A stretch of DNA of 32,883 nt from an uncultured Methanobrevibacter sp. (GTDB taxonomy: Archaea > Methanobacteriota > Methanobacteria > Methanobacteriales > Methanobacteriaceae). Under the pieces are notes generated by a model. That model did no database searches. It saw nothing but the letters and a program-made list of their open reading frames with translations, and was not told where the DNA came from. The stretch lies in contig OMVY01000016.1 of NCBI GenBank assembly GCA_900314635.1, positions 1-32,883 of the forward strand. Direction: 5' to 3'. Shown one piece after another: positions 1 to 8,726 of the stretch (the stretch's first letter is position 1; each line of letters begins with the position of its first letter). Both the position numbers and the translations under genes were made by a program.

Positions 1-212
1 GAACTTTTGAGGGAGTATTGACACGATTTGGTCTTAAATTAAGATTTTGGGATGGAAAACTGATTTGTTGAAAAATCACCCAAATTTGTGACAGTCCCTT
101 GATTTTATATGTTAAGGTTTATATTTATCTTTAAATATATATTATTGTATTAGTGATTATTTCATAAAATAAATTATGATTACAATTTCATCAAGATAAA
201 GGAAGGTTATAA
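1..212 (+). promoter_or_regulatory. Leader and promoter region of ilvBN
   Basis: This is the spacer before ilvB. A TATA-like stretch, CTTTAAATATATAT, lies at 129-142, which would place transcription start near 160-165 and give a leader of about 50 nt. The ribosome binding site AAAGGAAGG is at 198-206. A small palindrome, CTTAAATTAAG, is at 33-43. One frame is open from the window edge to a TGA at 69-71 and could be the tail of an upstream gene, but its short translation is not recognisable. No riboswitch-like structure was seen. Confidence 0.45.
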
Positions 213-1916
213 ATGAAAGGTGGAGAAGCGATAATAAAAGCTTTAAAAGACCAAGGCACCGACGTCATATTCGGATACCCTGGAGGAACGGTTATCCAGT
301 TTTATGACATGCTGTATGACTCTGATATGAGGCATATCCTTGTAAGGCATGAGCAATGTGCGGCTCATGCTGCTGAAGGTTATGCAAGGGCATCAGGCAA
401 AGTGGGGGTCTGCCTTGCAACATCAGGTCCTGGAGCAACCAATCTGGTTACCGGAATAGCCAATGCATATATGGATTCATCACCGATTCTAGCTATTACC
501 GGACAGGTTAAAAGCTCAGTCATAGGAAATGATGCGTTCCAGGAAGCGGATATCATGGGCATCACAATGCCTATTACAAAGCATTCATCTCAAGTGAAAA
601 ATGTCGATGACATTCCAAAAATAATCAGCACATCATTTAAAATAGCATCTACAGGTAGGCCGGGTCCTGTTCTTATGGATGTTCCAAATGAGATATTCAC
701 CGAGGATTTAAATGAATATGTCAATGAACTGCTTGAAACTCCAGGATACAATCCCACAATCAAGGGAAACATCAAGCAGATTAGAAAAGCTGTAAAAATG
801 ATTCAAAAAGCTGAAAGGCCTATGATTTTAGCTGGAGGCGGAGTAATAAGCGCCAATGCATCAGAGGAGCTTCAGGAATTTGCAAAATTAATCAATGCTC
901 CTGTCGCTACAAGTCTGATGGGAAAGGGATCAATTCCTGAAGATGACGAGTCAGCTATTGGAATGCTTGGAATGCATGGAAGGGAAGTAGCCAATCAGTC
1001 AGTCAACAAATCAGATGTTTTAATAGCAATCGGATGCAGATTCTCCGATAGGACAACCGGACAAATGGAAAGCTTTGTTCCTGACGCAAAAGTTATTCAT
1101 ATTGACATAGACCCTGCTGAAATAGGCAAGAACATTGAAGTCGACCTGCCTATTGTGGGAGATGCAAAGATAATCCTGTCTTCATTGATAGAGGAGATCA
1201 AGAGTTCCAACTATAAATCAAACTCTCTTGAATGGCTTGAAGGCATAAAGGCATATAAGAAATCAGCTGTTCCAAGAGTATCATATGATGATATTCCATT
1301 AAAGCCTCAGCAGGTCATCAAGGAGATAGCTAATTCAATTACAGATGATACCATCGTTACAACAGATGTTGGAGTTCATCAGATGTGGGCGGCTCATTTC
1401 CTAGATATTGCAAAGCCTCGCAAGTTCATATCCTCTGGAGGACTTGGAACCATGGGATTCGGTTTCCCTGCAGCTATTGGGGCAAAAATCGCATGTCCTG
1501 ACGAAGCGGTTCTTGCAATTGTTGGAGATGCAGGATTCCTGATGGTCAACCAGGAGCTAGCTACCATCAAGGAGTATGACATTCCTGTTGTTGTAGCTAT
1601 TTTAAACAATAGAAAACTTGGAATGGTATACCAATGGCAGCACTTGATGTATAATCAAAGATATGCTGAAACAGACATGGGTAATTCTCCAGACTTTGTA
1701 AAGCTTGCTGAAAGTTATGGAATCAATGCAGAGAGAGTTACAGATGTTGGAGAGACTCAAAAAGTACTTTCCAAGGCATTGAAGGATAATGAAGCTCTTG
1801 TAGTCGATATTGAAATAGAAAAGAATGAATTCATTCCGATGTTTCCTGCAGGAGAGCCTGTTGATTTCGTACTCGGTGAGTATAAATATGAATCTGATGC
1901 TAAAGGAGGCAAGTAA
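213..1916 (+). CDS. ilvB: Acetolactate synthase, large (catalytic) subunit
   Basis: Catalyses the first common step of valine, leucine and isoleucine synthesis: condensation of two pyruvates, or pyruvate plus 2-oxobutyrate, using thiamine diphosphate, Mg2+ and FAD. The 567 residues match the usual family length. Visible signatures are the N-terminal GYPGG (21-25), the catalytic glutamate E47 in RHEQ, the SGPGATNLVTG segment near 72-82, and the ThDP-Mg motif with GDAGF at 438-442 and NN at 465-466. The ATG at 213 follows a good AAGGAAGG site. The stop codon is directly followed by the ATG of ilvN, and the ribosome binding site for ilvN (AAAGGAGG, 1902-1909) lies inside the last codons of ilvB, so the two subunits are co-transcribed and probably translationally coupled. 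Confidence 0.96.
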   Translation: MKGGEAIIKALKDQGTDVIFGYPGGTVIQFYDMLYDSDMRHILVRHEQCAAHAAEGYARASGKVGVCLATSGPGATNLVTGIANAYMDSSPILAITGQVKSSVIGNDAFQEADIMGITMPITKHSSQVKNVDDIPKIISTSFKIASTGRPGPVLMDVPNEIFTEDLNEYVNELLETPGYNPTIKGNIKQIRKAVKMIQKAERPMILAGGGVISANASEELQEFAKLINAPVATSLMGKGSIPEDDESAIGMLGMHGREVANQSVNKSDVLIAIGCRFSDRTTGQMESFVPDAKVIHIDIDPAEIGKNIEVDLPIVGDAKIILSSLIEEIKSSNYKSNSLEWLEGIKAYKKSAVPRVSYDDIPLKPQQVIKEIANSITDDTIVTTDVGVHQMWAAHFLDIAKPRKFISSGGLGTMGFGFPAAIGAKIACPDEAVLAIVGDAGFLMVNQELATIKEYDIPVVVAILNNRKLGMVYQWQHLMYNQRYAETDMGNSPDFVKLAESYGINAERVTDVGETQKVLSKALKDNEALVVDIEIEKNEFIPMFPAGEPVDFVLGEYKYESDAKGGK

Positions 1917-2414
1917 ATGGGCGAAGAAATATATTCTCACATTATCAGCATTCTGGTTGAAAACAAGTCTGGTGTTATTCAAAGAGTCACTGGTTTGTTC
2001 ACCAGACGTGGATTCAATATCGACAGCATTGCTGTGGGGGCATCCGAGGTTGAAGGCCTTGCAAGAATGGTTTTTGTTGTAAAAGGAGACCAGAAGATTC
2101 TTGAGCAGGTCATCAAGCAGACAAACAAGCTTGTGGATGTGGTCAAGGTAAAGGACCTGGATCCAAACAACAGTGTAAAAAGAGAGCTTTGTCTGGTTAA
2201 GGTTAAAACTTCTGACGACAAGGTGCGTTCTGAAATCATGCAGTATTCTGATGTCTTCAGAGCACAGATTGTGGATGTCTGTGATAACAATCTGACTGTT
2301 GAGATTACAGGCAGTCCGTCCAAGATAGACTCATTTATCAGTCTGCTCAAGCCATTTGGAATCAAACGCATAGCTAGAACCGGAATGACTGCAGTACCTC
2401 GCGGTCGAGGATAA
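1917..2414 (+). CDS. ilvN: Acetolactate synthase, small (regulatory) subunit
   Basis: Regulatory partner of IlvB; in this family it raises catalytic activity and carries the site for feedback inhibition by valine. The N-terminal ACT domain (about residues 5-80) begins HIISILVENKSGVIQRV and continues TRRGFNIDSI, the classic sequence of this subunit. The C-terminal half (about 85-160) matches the ALS small-subunit C domain (RELCLVKVK and the later SLLKPFGIKRIARTG). The length of 165 residues is normal; E. coli IlvH has 163. It starts immediately after the ilvB stop codon with zero spacing and ends just before a strong terminator, so ilvBN appears to be a two-gene operon. Confidence 0.96.
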   Translation: MGEEIYSHIISILVENKSGVIQRVTGLFTRRGFNIDSIAVGASEVEGLARMVFVVKGDQKILEQVIKQTNKLVDVVKVKDLDPNNSVKRELCLVKVKTSDDKVRSEIMQYSDVFRAQIVDVCDNNLTVEITGSPSKIDSFISLLKPFGIKRIARTGMTAVPRGRG

Positions 2415-2424
2415 TCAAATTTTC

Positions 2425-2455
2425 AAGAGTTTTTAACTCTTTTTTTCTTTTTTTA
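2425..2455 (+). terminator. Terminator of ilvBN
   Basis: AAGAGTT (2425-2431) pairs with AACTCTT (2435-2441) around a TTT loop and is followed by a long T-rich run (2441-2455). It begins 11 nt after the ilvN stop codon. Confidence 0.75.
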
Positions 2456-2484
2456 ATTTAATTAAACTATTATTTTATCTTTTT

Positions 2485-2581
2485 TAGCTTAAATTAGCTA
2501 TTACTTCCTTTTTTAGTTAATAAATCATATTTTTTTTAGTTTAAATTAACTAATATCTCTTTTTTTAGTTAAAATTAACTA
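2485..2581. repeat. Three short AT-rich palindromes between convergent genes
   Basis: Three related 16-bp near-palindromes each follow a run of T: TAGCTTAAATTAGCTA (2485-2500), TAGTTTAAATTAACTA (2537-2552) and TAGTTAAAATTAACTA (2566-2581). The third has perfect 7-bp arms. They lie between the ends of ilvN and marR. They could be bidirectional terminators; an operator role is less likely because no promoter is nearby. Confidence 0.5.
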
Positions 2582-2684
2582 CAATTTTCTTTAATTTAAA
2601 AATAGCTTCTTTAAAATAGTAAATAATGATTTAAATAATTAAATAATATATAAAAAAAGTAAAAATAGTAGGATTTTATCCTAA

Positions 2685-3158
2685 CTATTCGTTTTTTAAG
2701 TTCTGATTCATTTCAAAGGATTTCAAACTGATTTTCTTTAAAACATCATGGGTTATTTCCTTTTCTTCAGCGGTAATGTCCTTGTAGACTTCACTTTCCC
2801 AGTTGTCAAGGATTATTAGGGCCTGTTCCAGTGTTTCATAGCCTTTCTCGGTTAAGGAAAGCATGTTCTGTCTTCTATTGTTCTCATCCACTTCCCTTTT
2901 GACTAATCCCTGCTCTTCCAGTTTTCTTAAAGCTCTAGCTACCGCTCCCTTGTCTATGCTGCAGTTTGTAGACAGGTCGTGCTGGTTGATGTTCTTTCTG
3001 CATTTGATTTCAATCAGAAAGGACAACTGGTTGGGGTTGATGTTAAGATTTCTAAACTTGCTGTTGAGATAGTTGTAGTGAGACCTGCTGATCATTCCAA
3101 CCAGTCTTCCAAGGGGCAAATCGCCAGCTTCAGTCTCTTTGAATTTTTTGAATGACAT
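2685..3158 (-). CDS. MarR family transcriptional regulator
   Basis: A 157-residue winged-helix protein of the MarR family, which act as dimeric, often ligand-responsive repressors. The recognition part is visible at about residues 60-115: a helix-turn-helix around QHDLSTNCSIDKGAVARALRKLEEQGLV followed by a wing, VDENNRRQNMLSLTEKG. The ATG at 3158 is 9 nt after the stop of the MATE exporter on the same strand, so the gene is the second cistron of that operon. Only a weak ribosome binding site (GATGAT) is present, consistent with coupling to the upstream gene. A MarR regulator beside an efflux pump, with a palindrome at the shared promoter, suggests that it represses its own operon. Family assignment is firm; the ligand is unknown. 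Confidence 0.9.
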   Translation of the reverse strand: MSFKKFKETEAGDLPLGRLVGMISRSHYNYLNSKFRNLNINPNQLSFLIEIKCRKNINQHDLSTNCSIDKGAVARALRKLEEQGLVKREVDENNRRQNMLSLTEKGYETLEQALIILDNWESEVYKDITAEEKEITHDVLKKISLKSFEMNQNLKNE

Positions 3159-3167
3159 GGTATCATC

Positions 3168-4547
3168 TTATGAATCATTACTATTTTTCTTTAATCCTCT
3201 AATGTAGAGCTTGCACCAGATGTAAGCTATTACGCTTCCAATCGCTGCAGCCAATACCATACCTGAATAGATACCCGCTTCTCCAAAACCGAGAACCAGT
3301 CCGAGGAAGTATGCAAGCAGAAGCTCGATGATCAATGCTCTGAATACGGTGATTGCAAGGGATGTGAATCCTTTTCCAACTCCCTGGAACACCATTGCTG
3401 ACATAATTCCAGCTGGAATGGCGAGAAGGAAGAAGCATAATATCTTCAAGACGCTTGAAATCATCGGAGCCAGGGAGGCACTCTGGTCTGAATATGCAAA
3501 CAGAAGGGCGATATAATCTGATCCAAAGAACATGATGAATATCAGCACGATTGATATCATATATCCGAATTTGATGGAATAGCTGTGGGCTTCCTCCAGC
3601 TTGTGATAATCCCTTTGTCCGAATGCTGCTCCTGCAACTGTGAGCATTGCTGTTCCGATTCCCATCAGAGGAATCATCGCCAGTTGGTTTATTCTTGCCG
3701 CTGAGGTATAGACAGCTACTGCGGTTGTTCCTGCAGCAATTGTAAGCATCATGTTTATGAATATGATCATTACTGAAAATGTGATTCCTTCGGTCATGTT
3801 TGGAACGGCGACAACAGCAATTTCCTTCAGGATATGATTCTTGTATTCAAAGGCTTTTCTTGTAACTGTAAGATAGGTATCCTTCTTGCCCCATATCCAC
3901 CAGCCCATGATTACGCAGGATACTGCTACTGAAAGAACGGTTGCCCATGCGGCACCGGATACTCCCCATCCTGTTGGATAAATGAAGATAGGGTCGAGGA
4001 CGATGTTGAGAACGGATGTGACTATTGTTACATTCATTGCTCTTTTTACATCTCCTTCCGCTCTTAAGAGTGATTGCAATACTCCTGAAAGCACAAAGAA
4101 GAATGTGAATCCAAACATAATCTGGCCGTATTCTATTCCCAGCTGTGTTGAGCTGCCGGCTCCCATGAGGTTGAGCAATGGTCCCATGAATGGAATCAGT
4201 ATTATAGGAACAATGATTGACAGGATTATTGACAGCAGCAATGTGTGAACTGCAGCATTGTCTGCAAGCTCCTTGTTTTCAGCTCCTATCGCACGTGCGA
4301 TAAGTGAGTTTGCTCCTGCTCCGATACCATTTCCCACGTTTATGATTATGAAAAAGACAGGTGTGATGAAACCGACTGCTGCAAGTGCGTCGGCTCCTAG
4401 TCCTGCCACCCAGAGGCTGTCTGCCAGGTTATAGATCATAAGTATCAGCATGGACATCATTGTCGGTACTGACAGTTTTCTTATGGCCCTTTTAGGGTCT
4501 CCGCGTATTAATTCAATGTTTTCATCTGTTCTATTATTATTTGCCAT
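3168..4547 (-). CDS. MATE family multidrug/cation antiporter
   Basis: A 459-residue integral membrane protein with about twelve hydrophobic helices in two similar halves, as expected for MATE exporters that expel organic cations or metabolites in exchange for Na+ or H+. Typical sequences are the N-terminal IRKLSVPTMMSMLILMIYNLADSLW segment, the GxGxGAnSLIARAIGA stretch near 75-90 and the corresponding second-half segment GTAMLTVAGAAFGQRDY near 300-315. The start is supported by AAGGAG eight nucleotides upstream of the ATG. It is the first gene of a two-gene operon with marR. The substrate cannot be told from sequence. Confidence 0.92.
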   Translation of the reverse strand: MANNNRTDENIELIRGDPKRAIRKLSVPTMMSMLILMIYNLADSLWVAGLGADALAAVGFITPVFFIIINVGNGIGAGANSLIARAIGAENKELADNAAVHTLLLSIILSIIVPIILIPFMGPLLNLMGAGSSTQLGIEYGQIMFGFTFFFVLSGVLQSLLRAEGDVKRAMNVTIVTSVLNIVLDPIFIYPTGWGVSGAAWATVLSVAVSCVIMGWWIWGKKDTYLTVTRKAFEYKNHILKEIAVVAVPNMTEGITFSVMIIFINMMLTIAAGTTAVAVYTSAARINQLAMIPLMGIGTAMLTVAGAAFGQRDYHKLEEAHSYSIKFGYMISIVLIFIMFFGSDYIALLFAYSDQSASLAPMISSVLKILCFFLLAIPAGIMSAMVFQGVGKGFTSLAITVFRALIIELLLAYFLGLVLGFGEAGIYSGMVLAAAIGSVIAYIWCKLYIRGLKKNSNDS

Positions 4548-4616
4548 GTATTTTCTCCTTAATTTGTTTCGTTTTTTGGCAATATTTTTTTAGTAATAAT
4601 AAAAAATATTTTTTTT

Positions 4617-4692
4617 AGTTGTAATTGTTAACTCATATTATTATGTATTTGGCGATATATAAATGTTGCTTATGCAACAATTGTTTTAACAA
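4617..4692 (-). promoter_or_regulatory. MATE-marR promoter with adjacent operator-like palindromes
   Basis: On the minus strand a TATA box, TTTATATA, lies at 4662-4655. Directly upstream of it, over the BRE position, is a palindrome with arms TGTTGC (4664-4669) and GCAACA (4674-4679), followed by a second one with arms TTGTT/AACAA (4681-4692). A weaker inverted element, arms AGTT/AACT, is at 4617-4633 near the expected start point. This is where a repressor blocking TBP/TFB would bind, and the operon's own MarR is the natural candidate. The rest of the 383-bp divergent spacer (4548-4930) is very AT-rich, with only the cab ribosome binding site recognisable. Confidence 0.6.
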
Positions 4693-4930
4693 CTAAAATT
4701 TGTTTATCATTTTCTAAATAAATCAATTATTGTTTAAAAATATTTATATTTTTTATTTATTTGTCCATAAATTTTAATTTAGAGTAAAATGTTTTAATTA
4801 AATAAAATAGACTATTTATAGTTAATCAAAATTTATTTTGCTTAATGTTTGCAGATTTTAATTTTTTTAAATTTATTTCTGCTTGAGTAGGGAATTTTAA
4901 TTTTTTGCAAAGTCCTAGGAGATTGTAATA

Positions 4931-5464
4931 ATGGTAATAGATGAAGTTTTAAAAGCAAATGAAGAGTTTGTAGCAAATTATGAAGGTAGTCCAATGAGCC
5001 ACCTTCCTCAAAAGAAACTAGCTATTCTGACTTGCATGGATACACGACTTACCTGCTTCCTTCCTGAAGCTTTGGGAATCGGCAGAGGAGATGTCAAATT
5101 AATCAGAAATGCTGGAAACACAATTGTGGGCGAGGATGCTATCAGATCAATTGCGGCAGCTATCTACTCCCTTGGATGCGAGGAAGTAATGGTAATCGGC
5201 CATACAGACTGCGGAATGGCAGGTGCTGATGCCAACAAGGTAAAAGCTAAAATGATCGAATACGGTATCGATGAAGCTGAAATCGACAAGGTCGACCTGA
5301 CTGAATGGATTGGAGCTATTCCTGACGAGGAACAAAATGTCATTGAAACAGTAGAAAAGATTAAAACCCATCCTTTAATCACTGACAAGGTTCCTATTCA
5401 TGGTTTGATTATTGATATTGTAAGTGGAAAGCTGGACGTTTTAGTTGATGGAAGGGAAAATTAA
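4931..5464 (+). CDS. cab: Beta-class carbonic anhydrase (Cab type)
   Basis: Zinc enzyme interconverting CO2 and bicarbonate in the cytoplasm; in methanogens it probably balances CO2 for methanogenesis against bicarbonate for carboxylases. The 177 residues are close to the 170-residue Cab of Methanothermobacter. Zinc ligands C35, H91 and C94 are present, in CMDTRL and GHTDCGM, together with the D37-R39 dyad typical of the beta class. The ATG at 4931 follows AGGAGAT at 4917-4923. It lies alone between a divergent exporter operon and an unrecognised gene, and is probably a single-gene transcript. Confidence 0.93.
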   Translation: MVIDEVLKANEEFVANYEGSPMSHLPQKKLAILTCMDTRLTCFLPEALGIGRGDVKLIRNAGNTIVGEDAIRSIAAAIYSLGCEEVMVIGHTDCGMAGADANKVKAKMIEYGIDEAEIDKVDLTEWIGAIPDEEQNVIETVEKIKTHPLITDKVPIHGLIIDIVSGKLDVLVDGREN

Positions 5465-5558
5465 TTTTTCTCTTTAATTTTTTTTAAATATTCATTTTTC
5501 AAGTTGATTTTATTTTTTTGATGATTATTTCTATTTTTATAGTTTAGGTGGTATATCA

Positions 5559-6269
5559 TTGTTTGAAAGTCTTTTTAACAGAAGCAAATCTGAAGCGAGC
5601 AATTTCAAACGCTTTGACGAGTATCTTGATATTTCTGGAATGGAAGAGATAAGGGATGTTCTTGCGGGTTTGAAGGCAGATGATAAATACGCCTATCTGT
5701 CCAATCATGAGGGAATACTTGACGGCGAGTTCAAGTCCATTACTACAAAACACCCATATTCATCCATTATCGCCAATGTTAAAACAGGATTGAGCGATGC
5801 GATGTTTTCAAGCGATTTGATTCAATTCATGAACTTCAGAGCGGTTTATGAGCTTATATGGTTGAGCATAGAATCCGAGGAGAAACGGGGATTGTCTAGT
5901 GAGGAAATCAATAGGATTATTGAATCAGATCTTCCTTTTAAACTCACAATAGGCTTGGACGAGTATCCGATGGTGAATGATTTTGATATCCTGGATGTGT
6001 GGTTTTTTAAAAGAATGGCGGGTTTAAGCTTTGATAAAAGAGCGATGAGGCTCAACAGTCTTTTATGCAAGGAATGTTTGAATGATTTAAACGACGAGCT
6101 TGGAATCTACTTCATGACCTTCAATTCACTTGCATTCGCCGCCGAATACTTTACAGCATGCTTCGCACTTAGAGACGATAGGGATGAAATGAACTGTGAT
6201 GATGTTGTAAAAGCATGGCTGCTTATGCTCAACTTGTTTTTATCCGATATAAAACCTCTGATTTTTTAA
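5559..6269 (+). CDS. Hypothetical protein, predicted soluble and helical
   Basis: I do not recognise this 236-residue protein. It begins with TTG at 5559, chosen because AGGTGG (5546-5551) sits 7 nt upstream. It has no signal peptide or clear membrane segment. The composition is acidic and rich in Leu, Ser, Phe and Asp, with several predicted helices, for example the stretch SDLIQFMNFRAVYELIWLSI near 90-110 and a hydrophobic C-terminal helix at about 218-236. Two cysteines lie close together near residue 170 (LLCKECLN) without a second pair to complete a zinc site. It is between cab and ilvC on the same strand, 94 nt after cab, so it could be read from the cab promoter. Confidence 0.75.
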   Translation: MFESLFNRSKSEASNFKRFDEYLDISGMEEIRDVLAGLKADDKYAYLSNHEGILDGEFKSITTKHPYSSIIANVKTGLSDAMFSSDLIQFMNFRAVYELIWLSIESEEKRGLSSEEINRIIESDLPFKLTIGLDEYPMVNDFDILDVWFFKRMAGLSFDKRAMRLNSLLCKECLNDLNDELGIYFMTFNSLAFAAEYFTACFALRDDRDEMNCDDVVKAWLLMLNLFLSDIKPLIF

Positions 6270-6370
6270 ATAAGTTATTTTTAGCTTTTTTTATTTCAAT
6301 TTTTGCACAATTCCCCTTTTTCAATGACATTAACAAATTTTATAAAGTATGAAAAGTAGATATAATACCA

Positions 6371-6385
6371 TTATATTTAATATAA
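6371..6385. promoter_or_regulatory. Palindrome in the ilvC promoter region
   Basis: TTATATTTAATATAA is a perfect inverted repeat (7-bp arms around one T) about 110 nt before ilvC. A TATA-like TTTATAAAG lies just upstream near 6337. In such AT-rich DNA a palindrome of this composition can arise by chance. Confidence 0.3.
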
Positions 6386-6494
6386 GATTGAACAAATTAA
6401 ATAAAACTTAGCAATTGCCTTAAAGTTTATTTTATTAAATATAATCAATTTTATTCTAAAAATTATTAAAAAAAAATAATAGGAGTAATTTAAT

Positions 6495-7487
6495 ATGAAA
6501 ATGTATTATGAAGACGATGTAGACGCTTCAATCGTCGCAGATAAAACCATTGCTGTAATGGGTTACGGAAGTCAAGGCAGAGGCCAATCCAGAAACATGG
6601 CTGACAGCGGACTTAATGTAATTATCGGACTTAGAAAAGACGGTTCATCCTGGCAGAAAGCTGTTGATGACGGCATGAATGTAATGACTGTAGAGGAAGC
6701 TGCAGAAAAAGCAGACATCATCCACATATTATTGCCTGATGAAACCCAAGAAAAAGTTTATGCTGAACAAATCGCTCCTTATGTCGAATCCGGAAACACA
6801 ATTTCATTCTCTCACGGATACAACATCCACTTCGGTTTAATCGAACCTCCTGAAGATGTAAACATCATCATGTTCGCACCAAAAGGACCTGGTTCCAGAG
6901 TAAGACAAACCTACAAAGAGGGCTTCGGTATTCCTGGTTTAGTAGCTATTGAAAGAGATGCTACAGGAGATGCTTTGCAAATTGCATTAGGTCTTGCAAA
7001 AGCTGTAGGACTTACCAGAGCTGGAGTTATTGAAACTACATTTAAAGAAGAGACTGAAACTGACTTATTTGGTGAGCAGGCTGTATTATGCGGAGGACTC
7101 ACTGGATTAATCAAAGCTGGTTTCGAAACCTTGGTTGAAGCGGGATACCAGCCTGAAATCGCTTACTTTGAGACATGCCACGAGGTAAAGCTCATTGTAG
7201 ATGATATTTACGAAAATGGTTTCGGTGGAATGTGGAAGGATGTAAGTAATACTGCTGAATACGGTGGATTAACCAGAAGAGACATGGTTATCACTGAAGA
7301 AGCTAAAAAAGGTATGAAAGAAATCTTAGGCCAGATCCAAGACGGAACCTTCAAAAAACAGTTTGCCGATGAAAACGCTACCGATGCTGCTAACTTGAAA
7401 GAAATGAGAGCAGCTGAAGAAAAAGAAGATATTGAAGTAGTCGGTAAGAGATTAAGAATCGCTTGTGGATTACAAGACGAAGAATAA
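6495..7487 (+). CDS. ilvC: Ketol-acid reductoisomerase (class I)
   Basis: Second step of branched-chain amino acid synthesis: NADPH- and Mg2+-dependent rearrangement and reduction of acetolactate or acetohydroxybutyrate. The 330 residues are the class I length. The N-terminal Rossmann domain has GYGSQG at 23-28. The knotted C-terminal domain carries the metal ligands D190, E194, E226 and E230, and the catalytic histidine is H107 in SHGYNIHFG; all fall at the canonical positions. After the glycine motif the sequence is RGQSRN rather than the bacterial HAQALN, which I take as a lineage variant. The ATG at 6495 follows AGGAG at 6481-6485. It uses the product of ilvBN encoded upstream. Confidence 0.96.
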   Translation: MKMYYEDDVDASIVADKTIAVMGYGSQGRGQSRNMADSGLNVIIGLRKDGSSWQKAVDDGMNVMTVEEAAEKADIIHILLPDETQEKVYAEQIAPYVESGNTISFSHGYNIHFGLIEPPEDVNIIMFAPKGPGSRVRQTYKEGFGIPGLVAIERDATGDALQIALGLAKAVGLTRAGVIETTFKEETETDLFGEQAVLCGGLTGLIKAGFETLVEAGYQPEIAYFETCHEVKLIVDDIYENGFGGMWKDVSNTAEYGGLTRRDMVITEEAKKGMKEILGQIQDGTFKKQFADENATDAANLKEMRAAEEKEDIEVVGKRLRIACGLQDEE

Positions 7488-7505
7488 GTAAGCTTTTAAA
7501 AAGTT

Positions 7506-7540
7506 AATCAAAATTTATTTTTGATTTGCTTTTTATTTTT
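7506..7540 (+). terminator. Terminator of ilvC
   Basis: AATCAAAA (7506-7513) pairs with TTTTGATT (7519-7526), followed by a T-rich tail. It begins 18 nt after the ilvC stop codon. Confidence 0.65.
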
Positions 7541-7694
7541 CTATTTTTTTAGAATTTTTTATTTTTTTTCAGGTATTTTTTTCACTTTTTTATGGATTTT
7601 TATTTTTCTGTTTTTTTAATAATTACCTAAAAACTTTTAAGCAATGCTTTATAAAGTAGTTATGTTTATATTTATTTTATTTTAGGTGTTATTT

Positions 7695-8699
7695 ATGGTA
7701 TATGTTGGAATGGATCATGGAACCACTGGTATTTCCTTTGCTATTCTGGAAGAAAACGGGGATGTGAGGGAAGTATTTAAGATTTCCCGTGAAGATAGCA
7801 AGAAGGGTCTGGTGTCAGCTATTGAAGAGATAGAAAAAAGAGTTTCATTATCCGATATCAAATTAATGATGGTTACTTATGCAATGGGGGATGGGTTCAA
7901 CACCATCAAGCCTATGAGCGAAGTAAAAGACCGAGGCATATTGTCAATCGGTGGAGCAGGAAAAGTAACAGGTGGGGGAACCTCTGTATATTCAGAAATT
8001 GAAAACAGCGATATTTCGGTGCTTATGATTCCAGGCCTCCATAAGGACAGCGAATGCCTGGACCCATTATTCAGAGCAGCTTATTCTCATCACGCAAGTC
8101 CTGAAAAGGTCAGCATCTCATATAATGCATATCTTGAGACAGGCTGGGAAAACATGATAGTTGCAGACTTGAGCTCCAACAGCGTTGACCTGCTTATTGA
8201 AAATGGATGCATTAAAGGAGCTGTTGATGCCTGCTGCGGTGCAATGGGCATAGTCCATGGCCCTCTTGATTTGGAAATGATTCGCGATATTGATGAAGGT
8301 CGCAGGACTGCAAATGAATGCTTTTCACATGCTGGAGCTATTAAAATTGCAGGAGTCGATAATAAAGTGGCTTTCATGAAACAGGATCTTCTGGATTTGT
8401 ATGAAAAAGGAGATGAAAAAGCTGTTTTAGCTATTGATACAATGATCATGACAGTTTCCATGGAGATAGCTGGATTGATTGCTGTGTCTCATGAGGAAAT
8501 AGAAGGCATTGTTTTAACAGGTTCCATGGGTTCAATGAAAAAGCCTGTTGACTTTGAAGCTGGATTGAACAGGTATTTGAAAAACAAGTATCCGATTAGG
8601 ATTATTTCATCTGAATCCGGAGCTATTGGCGCTGCTCAAATAGCCAAGGACATTTCTGAGGGAAAAAGAGAAATCATGGGTATTAAAGTCGAATTATAG
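7695..8699 (+). CDS. Methanogenesis marker protein 12 (ASKHA-fold, unknown function)
   Basis: A 334-residue protein of the acetate kinase/sugar kinase/Hsp70/actin fold group found across methanogens; its biochemical role is not established. Visible ASKHA features are the N-terminal phosphate-1-like GMDHGTTGISFAI (about 4-16), a second phosphate-like segment around IVADLSSNSVDLLI near 158-171, and a late adenosine-type motif, IVLTGSMGSM, near 273-282. An in-frame GTG at 7686 would add three residues, but it overlaps the ribosome binding site AGGTG (7684-7688) that correctly serves the ATG at 7695. A TATA-like CTTTATAAAG lies at about 7648-7657, so the leader is short. It has its own promoter after the ilvC terminator. 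Confidence 0.85.
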   Translation: MVYVGMDHGTTGISFAILEENGDVREVFKISREDSKKGLVSAIEEIEKRVSLSDIKLMMVTYAMGDGFNTIKPMSEVKDRGILSIGGAGKVTGGGTSVYSEIENSDISVLMIPGLHKDSECLDPLFRAAYSHHASPEKVSISYNAYLETGWENMIVADLSSNSVDLLIENGCIKGAVDACCGAMGIVHGPLDLEMIRDIDEGRRTANECFSHAGAIKIAGVDNKVAFMKQDLLDLYEKGDEKAVLAIDTMIMTVSMEIAGLIAVSHEEIEGIVLTGSMGSMKKPVDFEAGLNRYLKNKYPIRIISSESGAIGAAQIAKDISEGKREIMGIKVEL

Positions 8700-8726
8700 C
8701 AAGTAATTTTTTCTATTTTAGGAGGA

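Noticed and set aside
3-71. Open frame from the window edge as the end of an upstream gene
   Set aside because: Only 22 codons are visible and nothing is recognisable, so it cannot be supported as a gene.
1602-1982. 126-codon minus-strand frame over the ilvB end
   Set aside because: Shadow of ilvB/ilvN coding on the other strand; no binding site or recognisable product.
7686-7694. GTG start adding three residues to marker protein 12
   Set aside because: The GTG is part of the AGGTG ribosome binding site for the ATG at 7695.
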